Shown piece after piece: positions 1 to 9,263 of a stretch of DNA of 64,000 nucleotides. The notes below the pieces were generated by a model. The model saw only the letters and a list, made by a program, of their open reading frames with translations. It was not told where the DNA came from and made no database searches. Source of the DNA: an uncultured SAR86 cluster bacterium (lineage in GTDB: Bacteria > Pseudomonadota > Gammaproteobacteria > Magnimaribacterales > D2472); NCBI GenBank assembly GCA_902557645.1, contig CACEAP010000006.1:1-64000 (forward strand), given 5' to 3'. The position numbers and the translations under genes are program-made. Numbering within the stretch: position 1 is the stretch's first letter; each line of letters opens with the position of its first letter.

Positions 1-1
1 A

Positions 2-271
2 TCAGATTTAGTTTTCTATATTGAAAACATAAATAATAAAGACATCCAAGTTCAGCATATGAAATCAAGGCCTTCCAGCGCACCATCTGAATGGATTGTT
101 CCTAAGGATATGTATTTTGCAGTTGGTGATAATAGAGATAATTCAAATGACAGTAGATATTGGGGCTATATTCCCAAAGATCATTTTATGGGTACTGCTG
201 ATTATATATGGATGACATGGGAGTGTTGGGCATGCATGCCATCATTTAAAAGAGCAGGTGCAATAAATTGA
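2..271 (+). CDS. lepB: Signal peptidase I, C-terminal fragment (5' end missing at window edge; orientation inverted relative to the N-terminal fragment at ~795-1350)
   Basis: Frame open from nt 2: SDLVFYIENINNKDIQVQHMKSRPSSAPSEWIVPKDMYFAVGDNRDNSNDSRYWGYIP; GDNRDNSxDSRYWG is the conserved SPase I box. Confidence 0.9.
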   Translation, partial: SDLVFYIENINNKDIQVQHMKSRPSSAPSEWIVPKDMYFAVGDNRDNSNDSRYWGYIPKDHFMGTADYIWMTWECWACMPSFKRAGAIN

Positions 272-816
272 ACCAAAAGGATCTTGAATTATTAATCGAC
301 TACTCTTTTAATAATCAAGAGCTTTTTGAGATTGCTATTCAACATAAAAGCTTTAATAAAGCTATAAATAATGAAAGACTAGAATTTTTAGGAGATTCAA
401 TTCTCAATGCCGTAATTGCAGAATATCTATACCTTAACTATCCAAACTTTCAAGAAGGAAGACTTACAAGAGCTCGAGCATCTCTTGTAAAAGGTAATTT
501 TTTAACTCATAAGGCTAATGAAATTCAGCTTGAAAAACTGATTAAACTTTCAAAAGGCATGGAAAATCTATCAGATGATAGAAAATTTTCATTATTAGAA
601 GGCGCATTTGAAGCATTAATTGGTGCTGTTTTTGTTGATGGTGGGTGGAACAAAGCTAAGAAAGTTATTTATAAATTATATAAAGATAATTTTAAAGATT
701 TAATGCAAGATGATGATTTCAAGGATTCAAAATCTTTGCTTCAAGAGATAATGCAAGCAAAGGGCATGAGTCCTCCGGTATATAAAACTTATCTTATCTC
801 CCGGTTTACCAATTAA
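268..816 (+). CDS. rnc: Ribonuclease III, N-terminal catalytic part; truncated at a junction near 780-800, dsRBD missing (TTG start)
   Basis: NERLEFLGDSILNAVIAEYLY signature and LLEGAFEALIGAVFVDGG; last residues before the stop are readthrough into antisense lepB sequence. Confidence 0.9.
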   Translation: MNQKDLELLIDYSFNNQELFEIAIQHKSFNKAINNERLEFLGDSILNAVIAEYLYLNYPNFQEGRLTRARASLVKGNFLTHKANEIQLEKLIKLSKGMENLSDDRKFSLLEGAFEALIGAVFVDGGWNKAKKVIYKLYKDNFKDLMQDDDFKDSKSLLQEIMQAKGMSPPVYKTYLISRFTN

Positions 817-1350
817 TCTTTTAACAAAAGGTACAGGTTTATGTGGAGGAATAAATACCACAACATCGCCGTATTCTGGATTTTTATCAAAAGCAAAGGC
901 CTTGCCTGTTCTTTCAAGCTTTAAACCATAAGAATGTTTATTGACTAAAATAAAATCTCCAACTTTTAGTCCAGGAATCATAGAGCCTGATGGAATCTGA
1001 TATGGCTCATATGCAAATGTTCTTAAAATAAAAATTAAGAAAATAGGTATAAACCAACTTCTACCTGAAGTTTTTATGAAATTATTTTTAATAAATTTAC
1101 CAATTAACCATATTAGTAAACTAACAATAGTTCCTATTAACAAGATGATGCTCAAATCGCCTGCATTAATAAAAATTCTATAAAGTATTACTAGGCCCAA
1201 AGCGAAACCAATTTTTGATATTAGTCCTTGATTTGGGGTTTGCATTTGATCTTCGGTCTGAGAATCGATTTTTACAGCTTCAAAAGTCCAAACTAGTAAA
1301 CATATAGCCACGCCCATTAAAGCAAGTAAGAAAATAGGGTCTGAAAACAT
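795..1350 (-). CDS. lepB: Signal peptidase I, N-terminal part; ORF continues artefactually to 727 through antisense rnc
   Basis: RTFAYEPYQIPSGSMIPGLKVGDFILVNKHSYG and GDVVVFIPPHKPVPFVKRLIGKPGDKI are SPase I catalytic motifs; downstream of lepA as in other Gammaproteobacteria. Confidence 0.9.
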
Positions 1351-1351
1351 A

Positions 1352-3139
1352 TTATTCTCCTGAACTAAAATAATTTAAAAATGCTTCTTGAGGAATAGAC
1401 ACTCTGCCAAGTTGCTTCATCTTCTTTTTACCTTTTTTCTGTTTCTCTAAAAGTTTTTTCTTTCTTGTAATATCTCCCCCATAACACTTAGCAGTTACAT
1501 TTTTTCTTAAGGCTTTAACAGTTTCTCTAGATATAATTTTTGAACCTAATGCTACCTGAATAGGCACATCAAACATTTGTCTTGGTATTAATTTTTGTAA
1601 ATTTTTTGCAATTTCTCGAGCTTTCATCATCGAGAATGATTTATGAACTATCATTGATAAGGCATCAACTTTTTGGTCATTTATTAAAATATCTATTTTT
1701 GTTAAATCTGAAGCTTTAAAACCAATTGAGCTATACTCAATGGAAGCGAATCCTTTGGTTGATGATTTTATTTGATCAAAAAAATCAACAATTACGCCTG
1801 AAAGCGGCATCTCAAATATTATTGATACCTGAGTTCCAAAATAATTCATTTCTTTTTGAATGCCTCTTTTTGCAGTACATAATGTAATAACACTTCCCAC
1901 ATAATCATTTGGTGTTAAAACATTTACAAGCACAATAGGCTCTCTAATTTCATCTATATCATTAGGAGCTGGCATTTGAGATGGATTATCACATTTAAAA
2001 ACACTGCCATCCGTTTTTAAGATCTCATATTCTACTGAAGGTGCGGTTGATATTAGATCCAAATCATATTCTCTTTCGAGCCTTTCTCTAATAACCTCCA
2101 TATGCAAAGTTCCTAAAAAACCACATCTAAAGCCAAAACCTAGTGCATCTGAAACTTCAGGTTCATAAACCAAAGATGAATCATTTAGAATTAGTTTTGA
2201 TAGAGCATCTCTAAATTTTTCATACTCCTCCGAACTTACAGTAAAAAGTGATGCAAAAACTTTAGGATTTACTTTTTGAAATCCTGGAAGGGCTTTAGTG
2301 CTTTCATCATTATAAGAAAGAACGGTATCACCAACAGGAGCACCTTTAATATCTTTGATTCCAGCTACCAGATAACCAACTTCTCCAGCAGACAACATAT
2401 CTGTTTTATTTTTTTTTGGAGAAAATATACCTATTTCATCTGCTATGTAATTTTGACCTGTCGAAAATATTTTAAACTTTTGGCCAGTTTTTAGGGTTCC
2501 ATTCATTATTCTTACAAGAGATACAACACCTAAGTATGAATCAAACCAAGAATCAATGATTAATGCCTGAAGCGGATCTTCCTTGCTGCCAGCTGGTGCA
2601 GGAATATCTTTAATAAGCATATTTAATAACTCCTCTGTACCTTCTCCTGTTTTTGCACTTACTAGTGGAGCATTCATAGAATTAATTCCAATCATATCTT
2701 CAATTTCTTTTTTGACTCTATCTGGGTCAGCCTGAGGTAAATCAATTTTATTTATAACCGGAACAACTTCCAAACCTTGATCAACAGCCGTATAACAATT
2801 TGCTAAAGTTTGCGCTTCAACTCCCTGAGAGCCATCAACTACAAGCAAGGCTCCCTCACAAGCAGATAAAGATCTTGAGACCTCATAGGAAAAATCAACA
2901 TGACCAGGAGTATCAATAAAATTTAATTGATATAACTCGCCATCTTTTTCATAATTAAGAGTTACGGCTTGTGCTTTTATAGTAATACCCCTTTCTCTTT
3001 CAATATCCATTGAGTCAAGTATTTGTTCAGACATCTCTCTAGCTGTAAGGCCACCACAATATTCAATTAATCTATCTGACAAGGTAGATTTACCATGATC
3101 AATATGGGCAATTACGGAAAAATTTCTAATATTCTTCAT
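1352..3139 (-). CDS. lepA: Elongation factor 4 (LepA GTPase)
   Basis: [37 protein letters not shown]-terminal [28 protein letters not shown]. Confidence 0.98.
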   Translation of the reverse strand: MKNIRNFSVIAHIDHGKSTLSDRLIEYCGGLTAREMSEQILDSMDIERERGITIKAQAVTLNYEKDGELYQLNFIDTPGHVDFSYEVSRSLSACEGALLVVDGSQGVEAQTLANCYTAVDQGLEVVPVINKIDLPQADPDRVKKEIEDMIGINSMNAPLVSAKTGEGTEELLNMLIKDIPAPAGSKEDPLQALIIDSWFDSYLGVVSLVRIMNGTLKTGQKFKIFSTGQNYIADEIGIFSPKKNKTDMLSAGEVGYLVAGIKDIKGAPVGDTVLSYNDESTKALPGFQKVNPKVFASLFTVSSEEYEKFRDALSKLILNDSSLVYEPEVSDALGFGFRCGFLGTLHMEVIRERLEREYDLDLISTAPSVEYEILKTDGSVFKCDNPSQMPAPNDIDEIREPIVLVNVLTPNDYVGSVITLCTAKRGIQKEMNYFGTQVSIIFEMPLSGVIVDFFDQIKSSTKGFASIEYSSIGFKASDLTKIDILINDQKVDALSMIVHKSFSMMKAREIAKNLQKLIPRQMFDVPIQVALGSKIISRETVKALRKNVTAKCYGGDITRKKKLLEKQKKGKKKMKQLGRVSIPQEAFLNYFSSGE

Positions 3140-3205
3140 ACTTGTATTATTTTACAAGGAAAGCTAAAGACTTATTAGCTTTCCTAGTGTCTATTTATAA
3201 ATTTT

Positions 3206-4597
3206 TTAATTTAATCTAATAGGAACAATGAAACGAGAACCGTTTCTTTTACCAAAAACTGCGACATTTGATCCAGATTCAAGCTTATCGATGGTTGAAG
3301 AGAAAGACTCAACTGTGTCTATTTTATATTTGTATTTCTTATGCTGAATGTGGGAGATAATATCACCTCTTTGAATTTTACCGATAGCAGGTGAACCGGA
3401 AAGAACTCTGGTAACAACTACTCCGTCAGTTAAATTTGCCATTTGAGGATTATCACGGTCTATATCTTCTACCTGGAGGCCTAGCATATCTGGATTTCCA
3501 TCATTTTTTGCTGGTATGAATGGCTTATTACTAGTTGGCAACTCTCCAAGCCTAAAAGTTAAAGTGATTTCCTCACCATCTCTAATAATAGTAGCTTCAG
3601 ATTCTGTGTTTGGTCTAATCTGTCCAACTACATGCGGTAAATCAGAGCTAAATTTTATTTCTTTGCCATCAAAATCAACTATTACATCGCCTGGTAGAAG
3701 GCCTGCATTATCACCGGATTCTCCTTCTTCAAGATCACTTATCAGTGCGCCATAAGGCTTTTCCATTCCTAAAGCTTCTGCTAAATCATTATCTACCTCA
3801 CCAACTCTAACACCCAAATATCCTCTGGCAACAGAGCCTGAATCAATAATTTGTTCAGCAACATCAATGGCAACATTAATTGGTATTGCAAATGCTAATC
3901 CTTGATAACCTCCACTTCTTGAATAAATTTGTGAATTTATTCCTATGACATTTCCTTTTAAATCAAATAATGGTCCGCCAGAATTGCCTGGGTTAATAGC
4001 AACATCAGTTTGTAAAAAAGGTACATAGTTTCCAATATTATTATTTTGAATGCTTCTTCCTTTTGCGCTGACTATCCCTGCTGTTACAGAGAAATCAAAA
4101 CTAAAGGGGGATCCAATTGCTACAACCCAATCTCCAACTCTTAATGAATCACTATCGCCGACTTTAACTTTTGGTAATTTATCTCCATCTATTTTTAATA
4201 CAGCAAGATCGGAAAGAGCATCAACTCCTATAATTTCTGCTACATATTCTCTTCTATCCACCAAGGAGACAATAACTTCTGAAGCCCCATCTACAACGTG
4301 AAAATTAGTTAGTATGTAATTATTATCAAATATAAAACCAGAGCCATAGGCCTCAGCTTTTCTTTTCTGCTGCGGGCTCTCTTCATAGCCTCTAGGTATA
4401 CCAAAAAACCTTTCTAATTCTGGCGGCATACTTCTAAATGAATTTTGAGAACTTACTTCTTTTCTAGAAGTAATATTTACTACTGCTGATGCAGAATCTT
4501 CAACAAGATTTGCTATATTTTGAGGTAAGCCAGAGGCTTGCGCATTAATACATATAGCAAAAAAAGAAATAATTATAATGTTTAAAAAACTTTTCAT
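3206..4597 (-). CDS. mucD: DegP/MucD-type periplasmic serine protease with PDZ domains
   Basis: Signal peptide; HVVDGA, SDLAVLKI, INPGNSGGPLFD catalytic motifs; adjacent to rpoE and anti-sigma genes. Confidence 0.92.
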   Translation of the reverse strand: MKSFLNIIIISFFAICINAQASGLPQNIANLVEDSASAVVNITSRKEVSSQNSFRSMPPELERFFGIPRGYEESPQQKRKAEAYGSGFIFDNNYILTNFHVVDGASEVIVSLVDRREYVAEIIGVDALSDLAVLKIDGDKLPKVKVGDSDSLRVGDWVVAIGSPFSFDFSVTAGIVSAKGRSIQNNNIGNYVPFLQTDVAINPGNSGGPLFDLKGNVIGINSQIYSRSGGYQGLAFAIPINVAIDVAEQIIDSGSVARGYLGVRVGEVDNDLAEALGMEKPYGALISDLEEGESGDNAGLLPGDVIVDFDGKEIKFSSDLPHVVGQIRPNTESEATIIRDGEEITLTFRLGELPTSNKPFIPAKNDGNPDMLGLQVEDIDRDNPQMANLTDGVVVTRVLSGSPAIGKIQRGDIISHIQHKKYKYKIDTVESFSSTIDKLESGSNVAVFGKRNGSRFIVPIRLN

Positions 4598-4605
4598 TGA
4601 GATTC

Positions 4606-5301
4606 CTATTTTAAATTTATAGAACTAATAATTCTATTTGCTTCTTCTAAAGAGAGATTACCATACAGCGTTATAACCTTTCCGTCTGGTAATGGATATA
4701 AATAAACCATATTTTTTCCTGATCTCCAATATCTTACATTTTTAAGGCCTAAATCTTTTTTTGCAATATGCATATAAAAATTTTCTGAGCCATTTGTATA
4801 ATGTCCTGGTCTATTTGATTTATTTCTAAAGCCAACATTCATAAGATTAGGATTAAATTGATTACTTCTGACTTCATTACTCTGATTTAAAACATTCAAC
4901 ATATGTTCTAATAAACCCTCTTCTATTCTTATAATATTGTCCTTAGCCTCATCACTATTAATTGCAGCTTGTATCTGCGATTGTGCTTCGCTATTAAAAC
5001 CAAGCCTGTTATTGTCCGAAGTGTTTACTAATAAAACTGTTAGCATAATTGCTGCAGCTGCAGACATTCCATTTGATAGCCAGGGTCGATATTGAAGGAA
5101 ATCTGGAAATTTAATAAAAGTTACATTTGTCTTTTTAACGCCTGTTTCAGAATTGCTAATGAGAGCTGAACTTAGTAATGCATAGTCCTTTAGCTTATTA
5201 TCTATATCATCATCACTAATTTGCAATAGAAGATTGTCTATCTCAGAATCAGTAAGCTCACCATCATATAGCGCTGAAAGTTTTTCATTTATATCATTCA
5301 T
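4606..5301 (-). CDS. RseA/MucA-like anti-sigma factor with apparent RseB/MucB C-terminal-like periplasmic domain
   Basis: N-term EKLSALYDGELTDSEIDNLL resembles RseA_N; single TM (MSAAAAIMLTVLLV); C-term RYWRSGKNMVYLYPLPDGKVITLYGNLSLEEANRIISSI resembles the end of RseB/MucB. Confidence 0.75.
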   Translation of the reverse strand: MNDINEKLSALYDGELTDSEIDNLLLQISDDDIDNKLKDYALLSSALISNSETGVKKTNVTFIKFPDFLQYRPWLSNGMSAAAAIMLTVLLVNTSDNNRLGFNSEAQSQIQAAINSDEAKDNIIRIEEGLLEHMLNVLNQSNEVRSNQFNPNLMNVGFRNKSNRPGHYTNGSENFYMHIAKKDLGLKNVRYWRSGKNMVYLYPLPDGKVITLYGNLSLEEANRIISSINLK

Positions 5302-5902
5302 TTGATAATTCCTCTTTAATAAAATCTAATACAGCCTCTCTGGCTCTAAAAATTCTTGACCTCACTGTGCCCACAGGGCAATCAATTATATCTGCAATCT
5401 CCTGGTAGCTCTTTCCCTCATACTCTCTTAATATAAATGGAGTTTTGAGTATCTCAGGCAAGTTAGAAATAAACTCTTTTATGATTTCTGATGTTTCTTT
5501 ACTTTCTATACTTAATTCTGGTGAATCAAAATGTGGATAATCAAAATCTAAAATATCATCAGAAGTATTAAGCTTTTGTTTTTTAAAAGATGCACTAGTC
5601 ACATGATTTTTTGCAATATTTATTGCAACCCTATAAAGCCAGGTAAAAAAAGCACTTTCTCCTCGAAATGAATCTATTTTGTTCCAAGTTCTAATAAAAA
5701 CTTGTTGCGTCAGATCCTCAGCATCTTCTTTTGATTTAACATACCCATAAAGCGCGCTATAAATCCGTGGTTGGTATTTAATCATTAACATTTTAAAAGC
5801 ATCCTGATCCCTTTCTTTTACCCTTTCAATTAAATAGGAATCATCGTTAATATTTTCATTTTTCATCTTAAACGTTATTTCCTTATCAATATGACCACTC
5901 AA
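5294..5902 (-). CDS. rpoE: ECF RNA polymerase sigma factor, RpoE/AlgU type (better-supported start may be the internal ATG at ~5866, preceded by AAGGAAA)
   Basis: YGYVKSKEDAEDLTQQVFIRTWNKIDSFRGESAFFTWLYRVAINIAKN; REYEGKSYQEIADIIDCPVGTVRSRIFRAR. Confidence 0.92.
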   Translation of the reverse strand: MSGHIDKEITFKMKNENINDDSYLIERVKERDQDAFKMLMIKYQPRIYSALYGYVKSKEDAEDLTQQVFIRTWNKIDSFRGESAFFTWLYRVAINIAKNHVTSASFKKQKLNTSDDILDFDYPHFDSPELSIESKETSEIIKEFISNLPEILKTPFILREYEGKSYQEIADIIDCPVGTVRSRIFRAREAVLDFIKEELSNE

Positions 5903-5906
5903 TTAC

Positions 5907-6164
5907 TTAAAAGTTCTCTAATTTGGTAAATTTTTTTAATTTTATATTTATAAAATTTTCATGTTCGATATCTCCTAATGAATGCTTTTTGAATATAAAG
6001 TCATATAAAGTTTGATCGTCATAATCTAATACAGCATTAAAAATAGATATTTCATGCTCTGATAAATCTAACATACCTTTTTCAGAAAATTCTTTTAGTA
6101 ACAAGTCTAGCTCGCGCATGCCTCGTCTGCATTTCCATCTCAATCTATTTATTTGCGCATTCAT
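5907..6164 (-). CDS. sdhE: FAD assembly factor SdhE/CptB family
   Basis: RLRWKCRRGMRELDLLL signature (RGxxE/D motif), 85 aa. Confidence 0.88.
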   Translation of the reverse strand: MNAQINRLRWKCRRGMRELDLLLKEFSEKGMLDLSEHEISIFNAVLDYDDQTLYDFIFKKHSLGDIEHENFINIKLKKFTKLENF

Positions 6165-6206
6165 TGGTTAAAATGTTATTAAAAATATTTATTTTACAAG
6201 AAATTT

Positions 6207-7013
6207 ATGCAATTGAATTTAATTAAAACTGGATCATTAAGTTTAAATACTTATAAGACCCTCAAATTTGAAGGGACTATTGAAAATGTAGAGTCGCTTT
6301 TACAAGGACAAATTACATCAGATATTTCAGAATTAGCTAATAATAATGCTCAATTATCATGCTTATTAGACCATAAGGGTTTCATTCAGGCTGATTTTAT
6401 ATTGGTTAAATTAAATGATGAGATATATTGTGTCATTGAAGAGTCTTTGGTTAACAACTTTATAAATCAGTTGGAAGAGTTTACTAAATTTTACAAAGTA
6501 ATGATTAATCCGTGCAAGCTTGCAGTGCAAGGCATGATTAATAGTACAAATGATGAAAAAAGTGAAGGTTTAACTTTTTTTAAAAATAAAGAATATAAGC
6601 TATCAATATTGCTATCAATATCTGAAAATTTATCAATAGAAAAGAAATTGAGTTTATTGCATTGGAAGGTTGCTAATAAAGTATTACTTAATTATCTTTT
6701 TACAAGTGAAGATATTAATCAATATAGGCCAAATGAAATTAATTATGATAAGTCTAGAGTATCTTTTACTAAAGGTTGTTACAGAGGACAAGAGATAGTT
6801 GCGAGGGTTCATCATTTAGGTGTAAATAGAAGAGAGTTCGTCACTATAATTACTCCATCTGATCAATCTATTGATCCAAATTTTAAAATACATGGAGAAA
6901 TTTTAGAATTTCTTAATTATCAAATCTTTAATACTCATCTTAAACGTGATGATCTAAAGAATAGCAATCTGCCAAGTTCACTAGAGATAATTAGGACGGA
7001 ATATTCCAATTAA
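6207..7013 (+). CDS. ygfZ: YgfZ/GcvT-like folate-binding protein
   Basis: KGCYRGQEIVARVHHLG, the YgfZ K-G-C-Y-x-G-Q-E signature; LLQGQITSDI N-terminal motif. Confidence 0.9.
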   Translation: MQLNLIKTGSLSLNTYKTLKFEGTIENVESLLQGQITSDISELANNNAQLSCLLDHKGFIQADFILVKLNDEIYCVIEESLVNNFINQLEEFTKFYKVMINPCKLAVQGMINSTNDEKSEGLTFFKNKEYKLSILLSISENLSIEKKLSLLHWKVANKVLLNYLFTSEDINQYRPNEINYDKSRVSFTKGCYRGQEIVARVHHLGVNRREFVTIITPSDQSIDPNFKIHGEILEFLNYQIFNTHLKRDDLKNSNLPSSLEIIRTEYSN

Positions 7014-7677
7014 TCGCTTTTTTTCCTTTCGATTTTAAAAACTCATTAGTCCTTGAGAATGGTTTAGAGTTAAAGAATCCTCTATAAGCAGAAAGTGGAG
7101 ATGGATGTGGACTTTTAATAATTAAATTATTTTTTTTAGCGATCAAATTTTCCTTATCTTGCGCTTTAACGCCCCATAATATAAAAACTACTGAACCAGT
7201 ATTGCCAATATTATTTAAAAAACAATCAGTAATTTCCTCCCATCCAATTCCTTGATGAGATCCAGGCTTGGACTCTTCTACAGTCAAAATAGTGTTTAGA
7301 AGTAATACTCCTTGCTTTGCCCATGATTCTAAATTTCCATTTTCTGACTCTTTAATACCTAAATCGTTCTTTAATTCTTTATAAATATTTTTAAGAGATG
7401 GGGGTAATTTAATGCCTTCATTTACTGAAAATGCCAATCCATTTGCTTGGCCATAAGAATGATATGGATCTTGACCAACGATAACAACATTAATGTCTTT
7501 TGGTGCAGAAAAACTTAAAGAACGAAAAATATTATTAATCTTTGGAAAGATATTTTTTTCTGATTTTCTAGAAGCTATTAAAAAATTATTAATAGCATTA
7601 AGGTTGTTTAATTTTGTATTATTTTGCAACAAAAGTTTCCACTCATGTTTTATATTGTTTTCGATTTTATACTGCAT
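6991..7677 (-). CDS. ung: Uracil-DNA glycosylase
   Basis: VVIVGQDPYHSYGQANGLAFSV; SPHPSPLSAYRGFF. Confidence 0.97.
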   Translation of the reverse strand: MQYKIENNIKHEWKLLLQNNTKLNNLNAINNFLIASRKSEKNIFPKINNIFRSLSFSAPKDINVVIVGQDPYHSYGQANGLAFSVNEGIKLPPSLKNIYKELKNDLGIKESENGNLESWAKQGVLLLNTILTVEESKPGSHQGIGWEEITDCFLNNIGNTGSVVFILWGVKAQDKENLIAKKNNLIIKSPHPSPLSAYRGFFNSKPFSRTNEFLKSKGKKAINWNIPS

Positions 7678-7691
7678 AAATCAACAAATTC

Positions 7692-7732
7692 TTATCCACA
7701 GAATCTGTGGATAACTTTATGGATAACTTTAT
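7692..7732. promoter_or_regulatory. Inverted pair of consensus DnaA boxes plus direct 12-bp repeat
   Basis: TTATCCACAGA-A-TCTGTGGATAA (7692-7714, 11-bp perfect arms); GGATAACTTTAT repeated at 7709-7720 and 7721-7732. Confidence 0.65.
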
Positions 7733-7873
7733 ATTCTACACATTAAATCCTATAAAATAAGGCTTTTGAAGCGATTGTATAATTTTTATACAGTTATGTT
7801 AAATATTACCGCATTTCAATAGTTTATATAAAATAGTGTAAATACATATAAAATTGTACCATAGACATAGAAA

Positions 7874-7916
7874 GCCCCCAATATCATTTTTTTTTCTTGT
7901 GGGCAAGTATTTTTTT
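7874..7916 (+). terminator. Possible intrinsic terminator hairpin in the ung-serA intergenic region
   Basis: GCCCCCAA (7874-7881) pairs 7/8 with TTGTGGGC (7897-7904), followed by AAGTATTTTTTT. Confidence 0.4.
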
Positions 7917-7992
7917 AATTAAATGCTAATAAAATAAATTCCTAGAATACTTTTTTATAAATTCTGTTTATTTTAGCTATATAAATTAATAA

Positions 7993-9168
7993 TTAGCCAC
8001 AGAGTCTGACGCTTATTACATGCTCAATTTCTTTAATGCTATCAATTAAATCTTCTGAGGGCAGCTCCTCTAAATCAATCAGATTGATGCCAATAGAGTC
8101 TCTGGTTTTATGAGTCATGTCGGCAATATTAATATTTTTATATCCAATTTCATCAGTAATTTTACCAATCATTCCTGGTTCGTTTTTATTAATTATTACC
8201 AATCTATATTCAGCTTTTCGCCCTAACTTAATTGCTGGAAAGTTTACTGAATTTACGATTATGCCATTGTTAAGAAAATTAGAAATTTGTTCTGCTGCCA
8301 TTAAAGCGCAATTCTCTTCGGCTTCATTTGTGCTTGCTCCTAGGTGAGGCAAAAGAATAACATCTTGAAAATCATTTGATCTTGTGACTAATTCAGGCGT
8401 TGGGAAATCTGTTACAAATTTTTCAATAGTATTAGAATTTAGAGCTTCTACAATATCTTTATTATTAACAATACCACCCCTTGATAGATTAATTAACTTA
8501 GAGCCTTTTTTAAAAAATTTTAAGGATTCTTTGTTGATTAGGTCTTTAGTATCTTTAACTAGAGGAACATGAATAGAAATATAATCAGAATTACTTAAAA
8601 GCATTTTCATTGAATCAGCTTTCTCAACATCTTTTGGTAATCGCCATGCCGCATCAATTGAAATATATGGATCATATCCAATTATCTTCATACCCATAAC
8701 TTCTGCTGTTTGAGCTAACAAAGATCCAATAGAGCCTAGACCAATGATTCCTAATGTCTTGCCTTTTAGTTCATTCCCTTTGAAGCTTTTCTTTTGAGCC
8801 TCCATTGACTTATTAAGCTCTTCAGAATCTTGTCCTGATAATGATTGTGAGTAGATATTTCCCTGAATAATTCCTCTTGAAGCTAGCAACATGCCGCAAA
8901 CAACTAACTCCTTAACAGCATTTGCATTTGCTCCAGGTGTATTGAATACAACTATCCCTTTATTTGTAGCCTCTTCAATGGGAATATTATTTGTGCCCGC
9001 TCCTGCTCTGCCAATGCAATAAAGCGAATCGCTAAGATCTTCTTTTAATAAGGCTTTACTTCTTAGTATTAAAGCGTCTGGATTAGCCTCATCTAAGATA
9101 AAGTTATTATCTGCAAAAATTCTTATTCCGGCTTCAGCAATGTTATTAAAAATTTTATATTTATACAT
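7993..9168 (-). CDS. serA: D-3-phosphoglycerate dehydrogenase with C-terminal ACT domain
   Basis: GKTLGIIGLGSIGSLLAQTAEVMGMKIIGYDP; LINLSRGGIVNNKDIVEAL; LLPHLGASTNEAEENCA; C-terminal INKNEPGMIGKITDEIG (ACT). Confidence 0.92.
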   Translation of the reverse strand: MYKYKIFNNIAEAGIRIFADNNFILDEANPDALILRSKALLKEDLSDSLYCIGRAGAGTNNIPIEEATNKGIVVFNTPGANANAVKELVVCGMLLASRGIIQGNIYSQSLSGQDSEELNKSMEAQKKSFKGNELKGKTLGIIGLGSIGSLLAQTAEVMGMKIIGYDPYISIDAAWRLPKDVEKADSMKMLLSNSDYISIHVPLVKDTKDLINKESLKFFKKGSKLINLSRGGIVNNKDIVEALNSNTIEKFVTDFPTPELVTRSNDFQDVILLPHLGASTNEAEENCALMAAEQISNFLNNGIIVNSVNFPAIKLGRKAEYRLVIINKNEPGMIGKITDEIGYKNINIADMTHKTRDSIGINLIDLEELPSEDLIDSIKEIEHVISVRLCG

Positions 9169-9263
9169 GTATTAGTATTAGAAAGAGTTTGTTATTATCA
9201 AAGAAGAAATTATGAAAATTATTCTATTACATACTTTTATAAGAAGAAACAGATAATTTAAAA

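Noticed and set aside
268-816. RNase III lacking a dsRNA-binding domain as a novel short form
   Set aside because: Truncation coincides with the inverted lepB/rnc junction, so it is better explained as a chimera.
2276-2494. 72-aa ORF (+) within lepA
   Set aside because: Antisense to conserved lepA; no homology recognised.
6991-7013. 23-bp ygfZ/ung convergent overlap as a possible artefact
   Set aside because: Both C-termini are plausible and short convergent overlaps are common in compact genomes.
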